IMG/VR virus record: IMGVR_UViG_3300046499_000102
Coordinates: 1 to 42,204 of that record
Strand: one strand, 5' to 3'
Source of the DNA: a virus
Length of the DNA stretch: 42,204 nt
Part shown: positions 8,485 to 17,633 of the stretch, one piece after another
Layout of the letters: each line of letters begins with the position of its first letter
How positions within the stretch are numbered: the stretch's first letter is position 1
Position numbers and translations under genes: made by a program
Notes under the pieces: model-generated
Databases searched by the model: none
The model's input: only the letters and a program-made list of their open reading frames with translations
What the model was told of the DNA's origin: nothing

Positions 8485-8795
8485 CAGCCCTTAAGACTGC
8501 CGAGCGATTCCAGCGCCCGCCGTCCTCGTATCTTGGGCCGTTGCCTGAGCGCAAGGACAGGCTGCTGGAGTTCGCCTACACGCTCTACATCGAGGGCTTG
8601 TGTGATTGCGGGCGCCCCAAGTTTGAGTGCCGCAACGAGGCTAACGCGGGCCTGTATGAAGTCTCCGACGTTACGTGCCATGCGCAGGCGGCGGTTGAGG
8701 AACATACGGGGCAAAAGAGTTTCAAGCCCGAACCGGGCCAGCGTTTCTACGCGACCGAGATTGACGAAGACCTGATAACCCGCAGGTCACTCTAA
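7969..8795 (+). CDS. tail assembly chaperone (GT, -1 frameshift product)
   Basis: Fusion made by slipping back one base at 8439-8445. I checked the -1 frame: from GCC at 8445 it stays open to the stop at 8793-8795, giving about 275 residues in total. The T part has a Cys-containing segment, EGLCDCGRPKFECRNEAN, resembling a small metal site. GT:G ratio matters for tail assembly in lambda-like phages. The T frame has an internal ATG at 8541 but no good ribosome site, which favours frameshift expression. Confidence 0.85.
8439..8445 (+). other. -1 programmed frameshift slippery site
   Basis: The heptamer T TTT TTG fits the X XXY YYZ rule exactly in the chaperone reading frame: codons GAT TTT TTG. 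After slippage the tRNAs re-pair on TTT TTT. No stop occurs in the -1 frame between the site and the T open frame. Confidence 0.87.
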
Positions 8796-8809
8796 CCCCT
8801 GGAGGAACT

Positions 8810-11800
8810 GTGGCGGATCGCCGTGTCAAGGTCGTATTTTCGGCTGAGATCCAGAACTACAAGGCCGCCATGGAAGCCGCTGCCAAGTCCACCGAGAAGG
8901 TCAAGAAGGCTTCGGAGGATGCGGGTACAGCGCAGGAGCAGGCTGGTAAGAAGTCTACGAACGCTTCTAAGGAAGCTGCTGTTGCGGCGAAACTGGCCGC
9001 GAAAGCCGCAGCTGAGGCGGCTAAGGCTGAGGCGGAAGCTGCGAAGAAGCGTGCTGATTCCCTCCAGGAAGTGGGGCAGGCTGCCGCTATTGGCGGCGCC
9101 GCTTTACTGGCTGGTGTCGCGCTGGCGACTAAGGGCTACGCGGATTTCGACAAGCAGATGTCTTCGGTTGACGCAGCTACTCATGAGACTTCCGGGAACA
9201 TGCAGCTTTTGCGTGACGCGGCGGTCAAGGCCGGTGCTGACACGGCGTTCTCCGCTTCGGAGGCCGCGCAGGGTATCGAGGAGATGGCTAAGGCTGGCGT
9301 GTCCACTAAGGACATTCTGGGCGGCGGCCTGACTGGCGCGCTGTCTCTGGCGGCTGCTGGCTCGCTTGGCGTTGGTGATGCTGCTGAGATTGCGGCGTCT
9401 GCCATGACGCAGTTCAAGCTTTCTGGCGACAAGCTACCCCATGTTGCCGACCTTTTGGCGGCTGGTGCGGGTAAGGCGCAGGGTTCGGTCGCTGACATGG
9501 GCGCGGCACTGAACCAGACTGGCCTTGTTGCCGCGTCTACGGGCCTGAGCATTGAGGAAACCACGGGCGGACTTGCGGCGTTCGCGTCGGCAGGCCTGAC
9601 CGGCTCCGATGCTGGAACGTCGTTCAAGTCGATGTTGCAACGCCTCACCCCGCAGTCGCTCGAGGCTAAGAACAAGATGGCCGAGTTGGGCATCTCCGCC
9701 TATGACGCTCAGGGTAACTTCATTGGCTTGTCTAAGTTCTCCGAGAACCTGAAGCAGTCGATGAAGGATCTGACTCCCGAGGCGCGTAACGCGGCAATGG
9801 GTGTCATCTTCGGCTCTGACGCCGTCCGTGCCGCGAATGTCCTGTACGAGCAGGGCGGCGAGGGCATTGAGGAGTGGACTGGCAAGGTTAACGATGCGGG
9901 TTACGCGGCTGATACCGCGGCCCGGATGCAGAACAATCTTGCTGGCGATCTGGAGAAGCTGGGGGGATCGTTTGATACGGCCCTGATTCAGTCCGGATCC
10001 GGCGCTAACGATGTTCTCCGCGGGCTCGTGCAGGGTCTCGAGGGTTTGGTTGACGCGGTCGGCAAGGTTCCGGGTCCGGTCCTCGGCGTTGCGACTGGCT
10101 TGACGGCGGTTGTCGGTGGGGCTGGCCTGCTCGCTGGCGGGCTCATAACTGTCATTCCGAAGATCCAGGCGACCCGTGAGGCGATGGACCTCCTCGCCCC
10201 GGCTGGCTCGCGTGCTAACGCTGCGCTTTCCCGTACGGGGAAGATTGCTGCCGGCGCGGCTACCGGCCTGGCTGCCGTGGCTGCGGCCTCAGTGATTGCG
10301 AAGCCCGCTCTCGATAACATCCTGAAGCCGACCGGGGAAACCGGGGACGCGCTGGAGGCGTTTGGCGGGCAGGCGGCTATGGGCGCTGTCGGCGCTGACA
10401 CCCTCAATAAGTCTTTCCAGGATCTTGTGCAGCACAAGGACGGAGTCGGCGACTTCCAAGCCGCCATCGAGGGCATCGCGGATCCAGGACTGATGGGGAA
10501 CATTGACAACATTGTTGTCGGCGGCATCAAGATTCTCTCCTTGGGCATGGCTGACGTAACGTCAACGTCTGACAAGGCGCGGGAGCGCATGAAGGCCTTC
10601 GGCGATCAGCTTGCGTCACTCGATGCCGCCAAGGCTGCGAAGTCGTTTCAGGACATGGCTGCCGCGACGAACGGGTCAGACGAGCAGCTAAAGCAGCTCC
10701 TCGACCTGATGCCAGGCTACCGGGCGAAGCTTGAGGAGCAGGCCAAAGCGTCCGGGCTGGCGACGGACGATCAGACTCTCCTCGATATTGCCATGGGCAA
10801 GGTCAAGGGCTCCACTGAGAGCGCCGCGACCGCAACGGAGAACTACACCACGAAGGCCGGGAACGCGGCCCCGATCACCGAGGAAATGGCAAAGCAGCTC
10901 GAAGAAGTTGGCCTTAGTGCCGAGGGTGCAGTGACTGACGTTGACGCGTTCGCTAAGTCTCTGTTCGCCGCCGGGCTGTTGTCGCTGTCTGCATCTGACG
11001 CGTCTATCGCGTATCAGGATGCTATCGACAAGATAACCGAGTCCGTCAAGACAAACGGCAAGACGCTCGACGTCAACACCGAGAAGGGGCGGGCCAACCA
11101 GTCCGCCTTCAACGGGCTCGCGCAGGCCGCGATGACGACCGTGGAAGCTCACGCGAAGGAGACCCTGGCATCCAAGGGGTCTGCTGAGGCGCAGAAGGAG
11201 TTGCAGGCTGGTCTCGGTCAGAGCTACAAGGATCTGATCACAGCGGCGGGCCAGCTCGACATAACCGGTGACGCGGCGGACACGATGGCGCGCAAGGCTC
11301 TAGGCATCCCGAAGAACGTCAACATTGATGCTTGGATCGCAGACCATGCAACAACAACCCTCGATGGCATCAAGGGCAAGGCTGATGGTCTGGATGGCAA
11401 GAAGGTCTACATCGGCATCTACACGACGGAGTATTTCGACCGCGTCGACAAGAGGTCGGCCCCGACTGTCGTGGACCCGAACAAGCTTGGCGGCCACTAC
11501 GCTACTGGCGGGCGCCTGCCTGCCTTCGCGGACGGTGGGCAGCTGCCTACGTCCGGGCCTGGCACTGGCATGACTGACGGGTTCCTTGGCATCTCGAGCG
11601 CTGGCGTTCCGTTGGCGCGTGTTGATGCTGGTGAGTGGATCATCAATGGTCGCAGCTCGAGCACGTATAACCGGGAGCTTGCGGCGATCAACGCTGGCAC
11701 GTTCCCGAAACTGCCAGGGTATGCGAATGGTGGGCGTGAGTATTCGGCGCAGTCTTCTGCGATGCGAGCCTCAGCGCCCGGCACGACTATCAACCTGAAT

Positions 11801-11902
11801 CAGCACATCAACGGCACCACAGCACCGCGTGAGGTCGCTGATGAGGCTATGGGCATGATCCGTTGGGAACTACAGAAGCAGGGTGTCAGTCTTGGCAAGT
11901 GA
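8810..11902 (+). CDS. tape measure protein
   Basis: 1030 residues, the longest gene here; sets tail length, about 150 nm at 0.15 nm per residue. The N-terminal ~85 residues are Ala/Lys/Glu coiled coil. A TP901/PhageMin-type tail domain follows (~100-330, from FDKQMSSVDAATHETSG through EMAKAGVSTKDILGG), then hydrophobic helices (~415-450 and 475-500) that may cross the membrane at DNA entry. The C-terminus carries the actinophage motif VDAGEWIINGRSS..YNRELAAINAGTFPK. GTG start after GGAGG. It overlaps the distal tail gene by 20 bp. Confidence 0.95.
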   Translation: MADRRVKVVFSAEIQNYKAAMEAAAKSTEKVKKASEDAGTAQEQAGKKSTNASKEAAVAAKLAAKAAAEAAKAEAEAAKKRADSLQEVGQAAAIGGAALLAGVALATKGYADFDKQMSSVDAATHETSGNMQLLRDAAVKAGADTAFSASEAAQGIEEMAKAGVSTKDILGGGLTGALSLAAAGSLGVGDAAEIAASAMTQFKLSGDKLPHVADLLAAGAGKAQGSVADMGAALNQTGLVAASTGLSIEETTGGLAAFASAGLTGSDAGTSFKSMLQRLTPQSLEAKNKMAELGISAYDAQGNFIGLSKFSENLKQSMKDLTPEARNAAMGVIFGSDAVRAANVLYEQGGEGIEEWTGKVNDAGYAADTAARMQNNLAGDLEKLGGSFDTALIQSGSGANDVLRGLVQGLEGLVDAVGKVPGPVLGVATGLTAVVGGAGLLAGGLITVIPKIQATREAMDLLAPAGSRANAALSRTGKIAAGAATGLAAVAAASVIAKPALDNILKPTGETGDALEAFGGQAAMGAVGADTLNKSFQDLVQHKDGVGDFQAAIEGIADPGLMGNIDNIVVGGIKILSLGMADVTSTSDKARERMKAFGDQLASLDAAKAAKSFQDMAAATNGSDEQLKQLLDLMPGYRAKLEEQAKASGLATDDQTLLDIAMGKVKGSTESAATATENYTTKAGNAAPITEEMAKQLEEVGLSAEGAVTDVDAFAKSLFAAGLLSLSASDASIAYQDAIDKITESVKTNGKTLDVNTEKGRANQSAFNGLAQAAMTTVEAHAKETLASKGSAEAQKELQAGLGQSYKDLITAAGQLDITGDAADTMARKALGIPKNVNIDAWIADHATTTLDGIKGKADGLDGKKVYIGIYTTEYFDRVDKRSAPTVVDPNKLGGHYATGGRLPAFADGGQLPTSGPGTGMTDGFLGISSAGVPLARVDAGEWIINGRSSSTYNRELAAINAGTFPKLPGYANGGREYSAQSSAMRASAPGTTINLNQHINGTTAPREVADEAMGMIRWELQKQGVSLGK

Positions 11903-12644
11903 ACTGATTACGTGGGCGGGCCGAACGCTTTCCGGTTCTGACCGGTTCGGCGATTGGGTCACGCAGGCTGACAAGTTTGATGGCTGGTGGGATTCGCCGG
12001 ACCCTAAGGGTGAGACGGTTGATAGGCCGAACGCTGACGGTGATTATGATCTGCCTGTTTATAACCAGGCGCGCCTGATCACTATCGGCGGGAACCTTCA
12101 TGCCAAGAGCCACGAACAGCTTCACGAGGCGGGGACGTTTTTGACGGGTCCGATGCGCGGGCGTTTCACGGTTGCGGGGCATGGGTCCACTCAGTGGGCT
12201 GACGCTGTCCGTAATAGCGGGGTCAAATTCACACCGGTTACTGACACGCTCGCCCAGTGGCAGGTTCGGCTGAAGTGCCCTGACCCGAGGAAGTACGGCG
12301 ATTCGCGGACCGTCCCTTTGGTGACTGGCTCCTATGTGGACTTGTTTCACCGCGGCAATTACAACGCCTCGGCAACGGTGAGCGTCACGGGTAACGCTCC
12401 GGGCGGGTACACGATCCGCGAACCTGGCGGCGTCTATTACGAGGTCACCGGCTCACTGAGCCCCGGCGAGACGCACACCATCGATTTCCGCACGGGCATT
12501 TTCCGCATCAACGGTTATATCGTCGCGGGGGAAACCGGCGTAAGCGATATCTGGTACATCGAGCCGGGCATGAACAAGCCGATGAAGATCACCAGTTCAG
12601 GCACGGTCAACGCGACGGCGACCGTAGTAGACACCTACATCTAG
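11883..12644 (+). CDS. distal tail protein
   Basis: 253 residues, largely beta, in the position of Dit-type proteins directly after the tape measure. The N-terminal ~130 residues (DRFGDWVTQADKFDGWWDSP...) would form the ring and the C-terminal ~110 a galectin-like beta sandwich; this division is inferred from Dit families. GTG 11883 lies in the tape-measure end; TTG 11892 is an alternative. Probably links the tail tube to the tip. Confidence 0.75.
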   Translation: MSVLASELITWAGRTLSGSDRFGDWVTQADKFDGWWDSPDPKGETVDRPNADGDYDLPVYNQARLITIGGNLHAKSHEQLHEAGTFLTGPMRGRFTVAGHGSTQWADAVRNSGVKFTPVTDTLAQWQVRLKCPDPRKYGDSRTVPLVTGSYVDLFHRGNYNASATVSVTGNAPGGYTIREPGGVYYEVTGSLSPGETHTIDFRTGIFRINGYIVAGETGVSDIWYIEPGMNKPMKITSSGTVNATATVVDTYI

Positions 12645-12653
12645 GAGGCCCTT

Positions 12654-13745
12654 ATGGCGTGGAATGTGTGGCTGGTTGACACAACCACCGGGGCTAACCG
12701 GATCAAGGTGTTCCCACAGTCGAATTCGTGGAAGCGTGTCATCAACGCCGGCGGCTCGGGGCAGACGGTCTTCAATATCAGGGACCTTGCCACGGCGCAG
12801 GTCATCAACTGGAACAGCACCCGCCCGCTCCAGAAGACAATCGTCGTTGACTGGGACAAGACGGTTGTGTACGCGGGGATCATTTGGGGTCGGACGTACA
12901 ATCGCCGATCCGGCACGCTGACCGTGACGCACGCGGATCCGTGGAAGCTGATGACCAAGCGGCACGTCCTAGCCTCGAACGGGGACGGCTTTCAGCAGCA
13001 GACCGTGACGTGGTCGGGGCTGTCTTTGGCTACCTTGGCTAAGCGGGTGATGCAGCAGTGCTTCGACCCTGCCAGTGACCGGTACAAGCTGCCGTTCACT
13101 TACGCAGCTGATGTTGCCGGCACACAGTCCCGGACGTACAAGGGTTATGAGGCTACGACAGCGGCGGACGCTATTCACGATCTGATGACCACTGACGGCG
13201 GGCCGGACATTGACATTCGGCCCTACTGGACGTTGGATCACGAACTCAGGTATGACTTCCGCGCCGGGAACCTGAACACGAAGACGAATGAACTTTACGT
13301 CACGGGTTCGGGTGCCGGCGTGTTCGACCTTGACTTTGAGGACAGTGCCGACGATCTGGCGAACATTGCGTTCGCGCTCGGGCAGGGTTCTGAGAAGGAC
13401 GTGAAGGCCCGCGTGATGTTCGGCGGGGACACGTCCTACCCCGTTGTTGAGTCGGTCCTGAACCTGTCCGGCGAGGCAAGCCTGGCGAAACTGGACTCCG
13501 CCCTGTTCGAGCACGTCACCGTGTACGGGCAGCTCGCCACGCAGATGACATTCGACATCGACGCGGACAGCACCGCGTCGGGCGTGGGCGTGGCAACGCT
13601 GATGATTGGCGGCAAGGCTGACCTGTACTACCAAGGCGACATTTGGGTTGCGCCGGGCCGGCACGGGGACCGCGTTATCGAGTTCTCAGGCGACCTTAGC
13701 CCAACGATAAAAGTCTCCACGCAACCGATGAGATTGGACGCCTAA
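12654..13745 (+). CDS. tail tip / baseplate hub protein
   Basis: 363 residues. The N-terminal part (DKTVVYAGIIWGRTYNRRSGTLTVTHADPWKLMTKRHVL) resembles the ReqiPepy6 Gp37-like hub proteins of actinophages, the equivalent of Tal/gp27. No peptidoglycan hydrolase motif is visible, so the adsorption enzyme is probably elsewhere, perhaps the SGNH protein. ATG after AGGAGG at 12645. It ends immediately before the next ATG at 13746. Confidence 0.75.
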   Translation: MAWNVWLVDTTTGANRIKVFPQSNSWKRVINAGGSGQTVFNIRDLATAQVINWNSTRPLQKTIVVDWDKTVVYAGIIWGRTYNRRSGTLTVTHADPWKLMTKRHVLASNGDGFQQQTVTWSGLSLATLAKRVMQQCFDPASDRYKLPFTYAADVAGTQSRTYKGYEATTAADAIHDLMTTDGGPDIDIRPYWTLDHELRYDFRAGNLNTKTNELYVTGSGAGVFDLDFEDSADDLANIAFALGQGSEKDVKARVMFGGDTSYPVVESVLNLSGEASLAKLDSALFEHVTVYGQLATQMTFDIDADSTASGVGVATLMIGGKADLYYQGDIWVAPGRHGDRVIEFSGDLSPTIKVSTQPMRLDA

Positions 13746-14819
13746 ATGGGTGCAGTAAACAACCTGAACCAGGGCGACGTTGCGGAGATTTGGCGGGCGA
13801 TCCGTCAGCTTCAGGTCGCTACCCCGTTGAACTCTGCGTCTATCGGCGCCGGGGGCCTCCGGGTCTACGACGGCGGCGTTATCACCATCCAGAACGGCGG
13901 ACTGTCCGTCACGGGTACGGCGTCCATCCTCGGCACTTTGATCGCCTCTGGCGTCATCACGCTAACCGGCACCCTAACCCAGTCCGGGCCGACCACGTTC
14001 ACCGGGGATACGAAGCTGAACGGGCCGACCCACATCAACGGCGCGACCGACATCACGGGCAACACCACCGTGACGGGCGACTTCAAAGTCACCGGCCCGA
14101 CACACCTTGAGGGCGCAACCGACATCAAGGGCACCTTGTCAGTCGAGGGGGCAACCACCCTAAAGGGTGACATGACCCTGACCACCGGCAAGATCAAGGC
14201 CGGCGGCATGACGATTGACCCAGCCGCCGATGGTGGCAGCGTCGTCTTCTCGGGCGGCGGCGGCGTGCAGGGCGTGTCAGGTGTCACGGTGCTGAAGGGC
14301 GGCGGAAACGCTGGCTTCACATCCAACACGTCCGCATCGATGTTCGCTGCCGCCAACTCTGTTGGCGTCACTTCCACAGCGGTCACGATCACGGGCCCCA
14401 CGACGGTTACGGGCAACCTGAACGCCAATGCGGCGATCACTAACGCGGGCATGCCGACCACCACCATCGCGGCAAACATGTACGCCAGCGGCAGCAACAC
14501 GTTCTACAAGGTGACCTCAGCCGCCAAGTTCAAGGTGGACCCGCAGCCCATGAACCTCCCGGACTCCCTGCTGGCCGTGCGCGTGAAGGACTGGCTTGAC
14601 CGCGGCGAAGTCGAGCGGGGCGAAGCGGTGCGCAGAGTCCCAGGCGTGATCGCGGAAGAAGTTGAGGCGGCCGGCGGGGCGGCATTCGTTGCATACGACG
14701 ATGACGGCGAAATTCAAGGTGTCGCCTACGACCGGTACGCACTGGCCCGCACCGAAATTCTCGCCCGCCGACTCGATGAAGCAGAGGCCCGCATCAAGGA
14801 ACTCGAAGACGCCGCTTAG
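13746..14819 (+). CDS. tail fibre-like protein with S74-like C-terminus
   Basis: 357 residues. An N-terminal ~35-residue anchor is followed by ~15 short strands of the type TGPTHINGATDITGNTTVTG (residues ~65-240), the pattern of a trimeric beta-helix. From ~255 (TSAAKFKVDPQPM) a C-terminal domain ends with VPGVIAEEVEAAGG, then YDRYALARTEILARRLDEAEARIKELE: the layout of S74 intramolecular chaperones, with a final coiled coil. A Ser-x-x-Lys pair in TSAAK could be the self-cleaving dyad, but this is inference. Likely a receptor-binding or side fibre. Confidence 0.78.
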   Translation: MGAVNNLNQGDVAEIWRAIRQLQVATPLNSASIGAGGLRVYDGGVITIQNGGLSVTGTASILGTLIASGVITLTGTLTQSGPTTFTGDTKLNGPTHINGATDITGNTTVTGDFKVTGPTHLEGATDIKGTLSVEGATTLKGDMTLTTGKIKAGGMTIDPAADGGSVVFSGGGGVQGVSGVTVLKGGGNAGFTSNTSASMFAAANSVGVTSTAVTITGPTTVTGNLNANAAITNAGMPTTTIAANMYASGSNTFYKVTSAAKFKVDPQPMNLPDSLLAVRVKDWLDRGEVERGEAVRRVPGVIAEEVEAAGGAAFVAYDDDGEIQGVAYDRYALARTEILARRLDEAEARIKELEDAA

Positions 14820-15142
14820 CGGCAAAGATACCGCTTCGCTGCGGCGGCGACCGTGAGGTGATCGACTGCCAGGCGGGTGTCGGCGTATTGCTTCATGACG
14901 CCATCGCGGTATGCGTCCTTGCTCTGGAATACCAGTGACATGCAGGCGCCGTAAGCTTCGCTGACCAGTTCGCTATCGCTGGCCTTCAGTGTGGTCATGA
15001 GTGGGCGTAGCTCGTTGAGCATGTCGCCTTGGGCGCTGGTCGCTGGCTGGATATTAGCCGCGGGTTCCACAGCCATCGACGGGGAAGTGCACCCGGTTAG
15101 GCCGAGTACGGCTACCAACGCGAGTCCCCCAACTTTCCCCAT
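14816..15142 (-). CDS. minus-strand lipoprotein (DUF732-like)
   Basis: 108 residues: Lys-containing start, hydrophobic helix (LALVAVLGL) and lipobox LTGC with Cys18, so it is predicted to be a membrane-anchored lipoprotein. The body ends with DHLTVAAAAKRYLCR, and together with an earlier Cys (GACMSLV) it resembles the DUF732 fold of actinobacterial secreted proteins. It runs against the tail operon and overlaps the fibre stop by 4 bp. No ribosome site precedes the ATG; a TAAACT -10 lies 6 bases away, suggesting leaderless mRNA. Candidate lysogenic-conversion or superinfection-exclusion gene. Confidence 0.8.
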   Translation of the reverse strand: MGKVGGLALVAVLGLTGCTSPSMAVEPAANIQPATSAQGDMLNELRPLMTTLKASDSELVSEAYGACMSLVFQSKDAYRDGVMKQYADTRLAVDHLTVAAAAKRYLCR

Positions 15143-15148
15143 GTGCCG

Positions 15149-15154
15149 AGTTTA
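15149..15154 (-). promoter_or_regulatory. putative -10 for lipoprotein, leaderless
   Basis: TAAACT on the minus strand, 6 bases before the ATG at 15142. There is no purine-rich ribosome site. No convincing -35 element at 16-18 bp. Such spacing places the transcript start at or beside the ATG. Confidence 0.4.
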
Positions 15155-15226
15155 ACGGATCGGTTCACAGATTAAAACCCCCACCGCCTAGCGCGGGATT
15201 CCCCCATGCCCTAGGAGGCGCCCCAC

Positions 15227-15700
15227 ATGACGAACGTTACCGGGAAACTACTCGACGCAGGGTTGGCGAGCATCAACGGGCTAAACCCCGTCCTCGTCTT
15301 TCAAGTGAACAAGCCAGCCCTCACCGATTCGGGCACGTTCATAGTCACCGACCCCATTGAAGTTACGCCCGCCAGTGACGGCACGTTCACGGTCAACCTG
15401 TCGAATACTGACACGCTCCTAACCGATGACGTGTACTACACGATGTCTGCGGAGTGGCGGGCCCCTGACCTGAACTATGCGCGAGCCGACTTCCCGGACT
15501 GGAAAGTCTACGTGCCCACCGGCGGCGGCAACCTCGCTGACCTGATCAAGCAGCCCGTCAACCGGTCAATGGTCATCAAGTCACCCACGAACCCTGGACC
15601 CTACTTCGGCAAGGGCGCGATGTGGCTACAGATCGACCCCGCAGACCCTGACAACCCCCTGAACCCCGGCAACACGGGCGACCTCTACGAGATGAAATAA
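15227..15700 (+). CDS. minor tail protein
   Basis: 157 residues, beta-rich, with a strong site AGGAGGCGCCCCAC before ATG 15227. The opening (TNVTGKLLDAGLASINGLNPVLVFQVNKPAL) looks like an immunoglobulin/FN3-like strand set, followed by a Pro/Asn/Gly-rich tail (PADPDNPLNPGNTGD). Located between fibre and SGNH genes, so probably a tail-tip component. No specific family recognised. Confidence 0.68.
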   Translation: MTNVTGKLLDAGLASINGLNPVLVFQVNKPALTDSGTFIVTDPIEVTPASDGTFTVNLSNTDTLLTDDVYYTMSAEWRAPDLNYARADFPDWKVYVPTGGGNLADLIKQPVNRSMVIKSPTNPGPYFGKGAMWLQIDPADPDNPLNPGNTGDLYEMK

Positions 15701-15710
15701 GGAGCGCCCG

Positions 15711-17633
15711 ATGGCATTGACTTGGGTAAAAATTGGCAACCTCAAAGGCCCCAAGGGTGACCTAGGCCCCCAGGGCGTAGTGGCATGGAAGGCGAGCACC
15801 GCCTACCTTGCTGGGCAGACCGTTGTCTCGCCGGGCGGCGACCTTGTCACGGCAAAGACAGGCTTCACGTCCGGCGCGTCCTACAACGCGTCGAACTGGA
15901 ATCCATCAACGCAGGACGGGCGCATAGCCGCCGCGGAGTCGAAGAATACGGCACAGGACGGGCGCCTCACAACCAATGAGTCGGCCATCGCGGGCCTGCA
16001 ATCGCGCGGCGTCCTCCCTGACGGCACCGACCTGAACACCCTGAGCGGCACTGCCCATGTGGGCACGTATGGGCTGCTGACGACATCCACCTACCCGAAC
16101 GCGCCGGCGGTCACAATGACCTCCACGGGCGTCCTGGAGGTCCAGCGAGGGGCCGGTAATGCCGCGGTCCAGCGGATCACCTTTGGTTCGGTGCTGCTCT
16201 GGCGCGAAGCCGTGGACACCACGGCTGGCACGTGGTCCGCTTGGGAGCAGGCCCAGACAAAGGCAGCCGCGGACGCTGCCGCCGCGGCACTTGCCGCCGC
16301 CGGCCCACTCACCGGGGCCAGCACGACCACAAACCCGGACGTCCCGTTCAGTGTCACTGACACTTCCGGGCGCCGCTCGTGGCTGGAAGTTGACGCGGCT
16401 GGCGGGCCGACCATTGCTGCCGCTGCCGCAATCGCGGCATCCCTCCCCGCAGTCGAGTCGGTAACGCCGTCACTCGTTGACGACACCGCCGTCTATTCGG
16501 TAACCGACTCGAAGGGCCGACGTTCCTGGCTCGAAGTGGACGCGAACGGCGGACCCACCTTCCACTCGGTCGGGCTGCTCAAAGCAGCAGGCGTCGTCAC
16601 CGGCGCCGGCGTCGGTGCCGTAGCGGAGGCGGACCTTGACCCTGCGCTGGCTGCACGCATCCCGGCAGCGTTCAGCGTGGCCGACGCGAAGGCAGGCAAG
16701 ACCCGGGCGCTAACCGTCCGTGACAGTGCCGGACTGGTCCGCCCGCTCACGTCCGACCCGCTCCAGGTTTCATTCTGGGGCGACAGCCTGTTCGACGGCT
16801 ACCCCGTTCCGCCGTACAACGCGGACCGGTCAGACTCGCTGCCCGGGGTGTTCGCGACCCTCTACCCTGCGGCGACCGTTTACAACGGCGGCAAGCAGGG
16901 CCAGTCCGCTGATGAAATCGCGATCCGGCAAGGCGGCATCGTGCCAATGCTGACCGTTACGGGCGGATCCATCCCGGCGTCGGGGAGCGTCACCGTCACC
17001 AGCCCCGCAGTGTTCGGCTGGCGGCTTGACCGCGCCGCCGACTCAGCAACCGGCACCCTCGCCGGAGTGCCCGGCACGCTAACGTTCGTCCGCACCGCAT
17101 CCCCTGACATGACCTTCACCCGCACCACGCCAGGCACGGCTGTTCCGGTTACTGGCGCGGTTCCGTGGGAATCCACTGGACGGGCCTACGCAGGCGGGCT
17201 GCAAGTCATCATGGCGGGCCGGAACGACATCGGCTACAACTCCCCCGTTGGAGTGCCGAGCGTTGACCGCGTCGTGACCGCAACGGTAGCGATGGTCGAA
17301 TCCCTGACCCCAATGAACCGCCGCGTGCTGCTCCTGGGCGCAACCACCAGCACCGCAGAAATCACCGGCACCAACGGCTACAACCAAGTCACCGCCATTA
17401 ACGCCGCACTCAAAGCCCTATACCCCCAGTACTTCTGGGACTACCGGGCGTGGCTGGTCAAAGAGGCGATCTACGAACTCGGGCTCACGCCGACCGCGGA
17501 TGACCTGACAGCGATGGCTGGCGATACCCTGCCGCCCTCGATCATGACCGATCCGGTGCACTACTCCCCCGCGACCGCAGCGAAAGCCGCCGCCCGCATC
17601 AAGACCGAACTGACCAACCGAGGATGGATCTAA
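15711..17633 (+). CDS. tail protein with SGNH/GDSL hydrolase domain
   Basis: 640 residues. Order: short collagen-like GPKGDLGPQG (~13-22); carbohydrate-binding-like module (~25-65, WKASTAYLAGQTVV to YNASNWN); pyocin-knob-like region (~100-185); two copies of a motif ending GRRSWLEVDAxGGPT (~220 and ~275); and a C-terminal SGNH hydrolase (~345-640) with block I WGDSLFDG (Ser near 358), a Gly in NGGKQGQS, block III GRNDIG and catalytic DPVHYS near the end. Likely deacetylates or de-esterifies host surface polymers during adsorption. Confidence 0.87.
   Translation: MALTWVKIGNLKGPKGDLGPQGVVAWKASTAYLAGQTVVSPGGDLVTAKTGFTSGASYNASNWNPSTQDGRIAAAESKNTAQDGRLTTNESAIAGLQSRGVLPDGTDLNTLSGTAHVGTYGLLTTSTYPNAPAVTMTSTGVLEVQRGAGNAAVQRITFGSVLLWREAVDTTAGTWSAWEQAQTKAAADAAAAALAAAGPLTGASTTTNPDVPFSVTDTSGRRSWLEVDAAGGPTIAAAAAIAASLPAVESVTPSLVDDTAVYSVTDSKGRRSWLEVDANGGPTFHSVGLLKAAGVVTGAGVGAVAEADLDPALAARIPAAFSVADAKAGKTRALTVRDSAGLVRPLTSDPLQVSFWGDSLFDGYPVPPYNADRSDSLPGVFATLYPAATVYNGGKQGQSADEIAIRQGGIVPMLTVTGGSIPASGSVTVTSPAVFGWRLDRAADSATGTLAGVPGTLTFVRTASPDMTFTRTTPGTAVPVTGAVPWESTGRAYAGGLQVIMAGRNDIGYNSPVGVPSVDRVVTATVAMVESLTPMNRRVLLLGATTSTAEITGTNGYNQVTAINAALKALYPQYFWDYRAWLVKEAIYELGLTPTADDLTAMAGDTLPPSIMTDPVHYSPATAAKAAARIKTELTNRGWI

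Noticed and set aside
17624-17632. Upstream start for the last minor tail gene
   Set aside because: The ATG at 17624 lies right on its GAGG; ATG 17633 has correct spacing and a TAATG junction.
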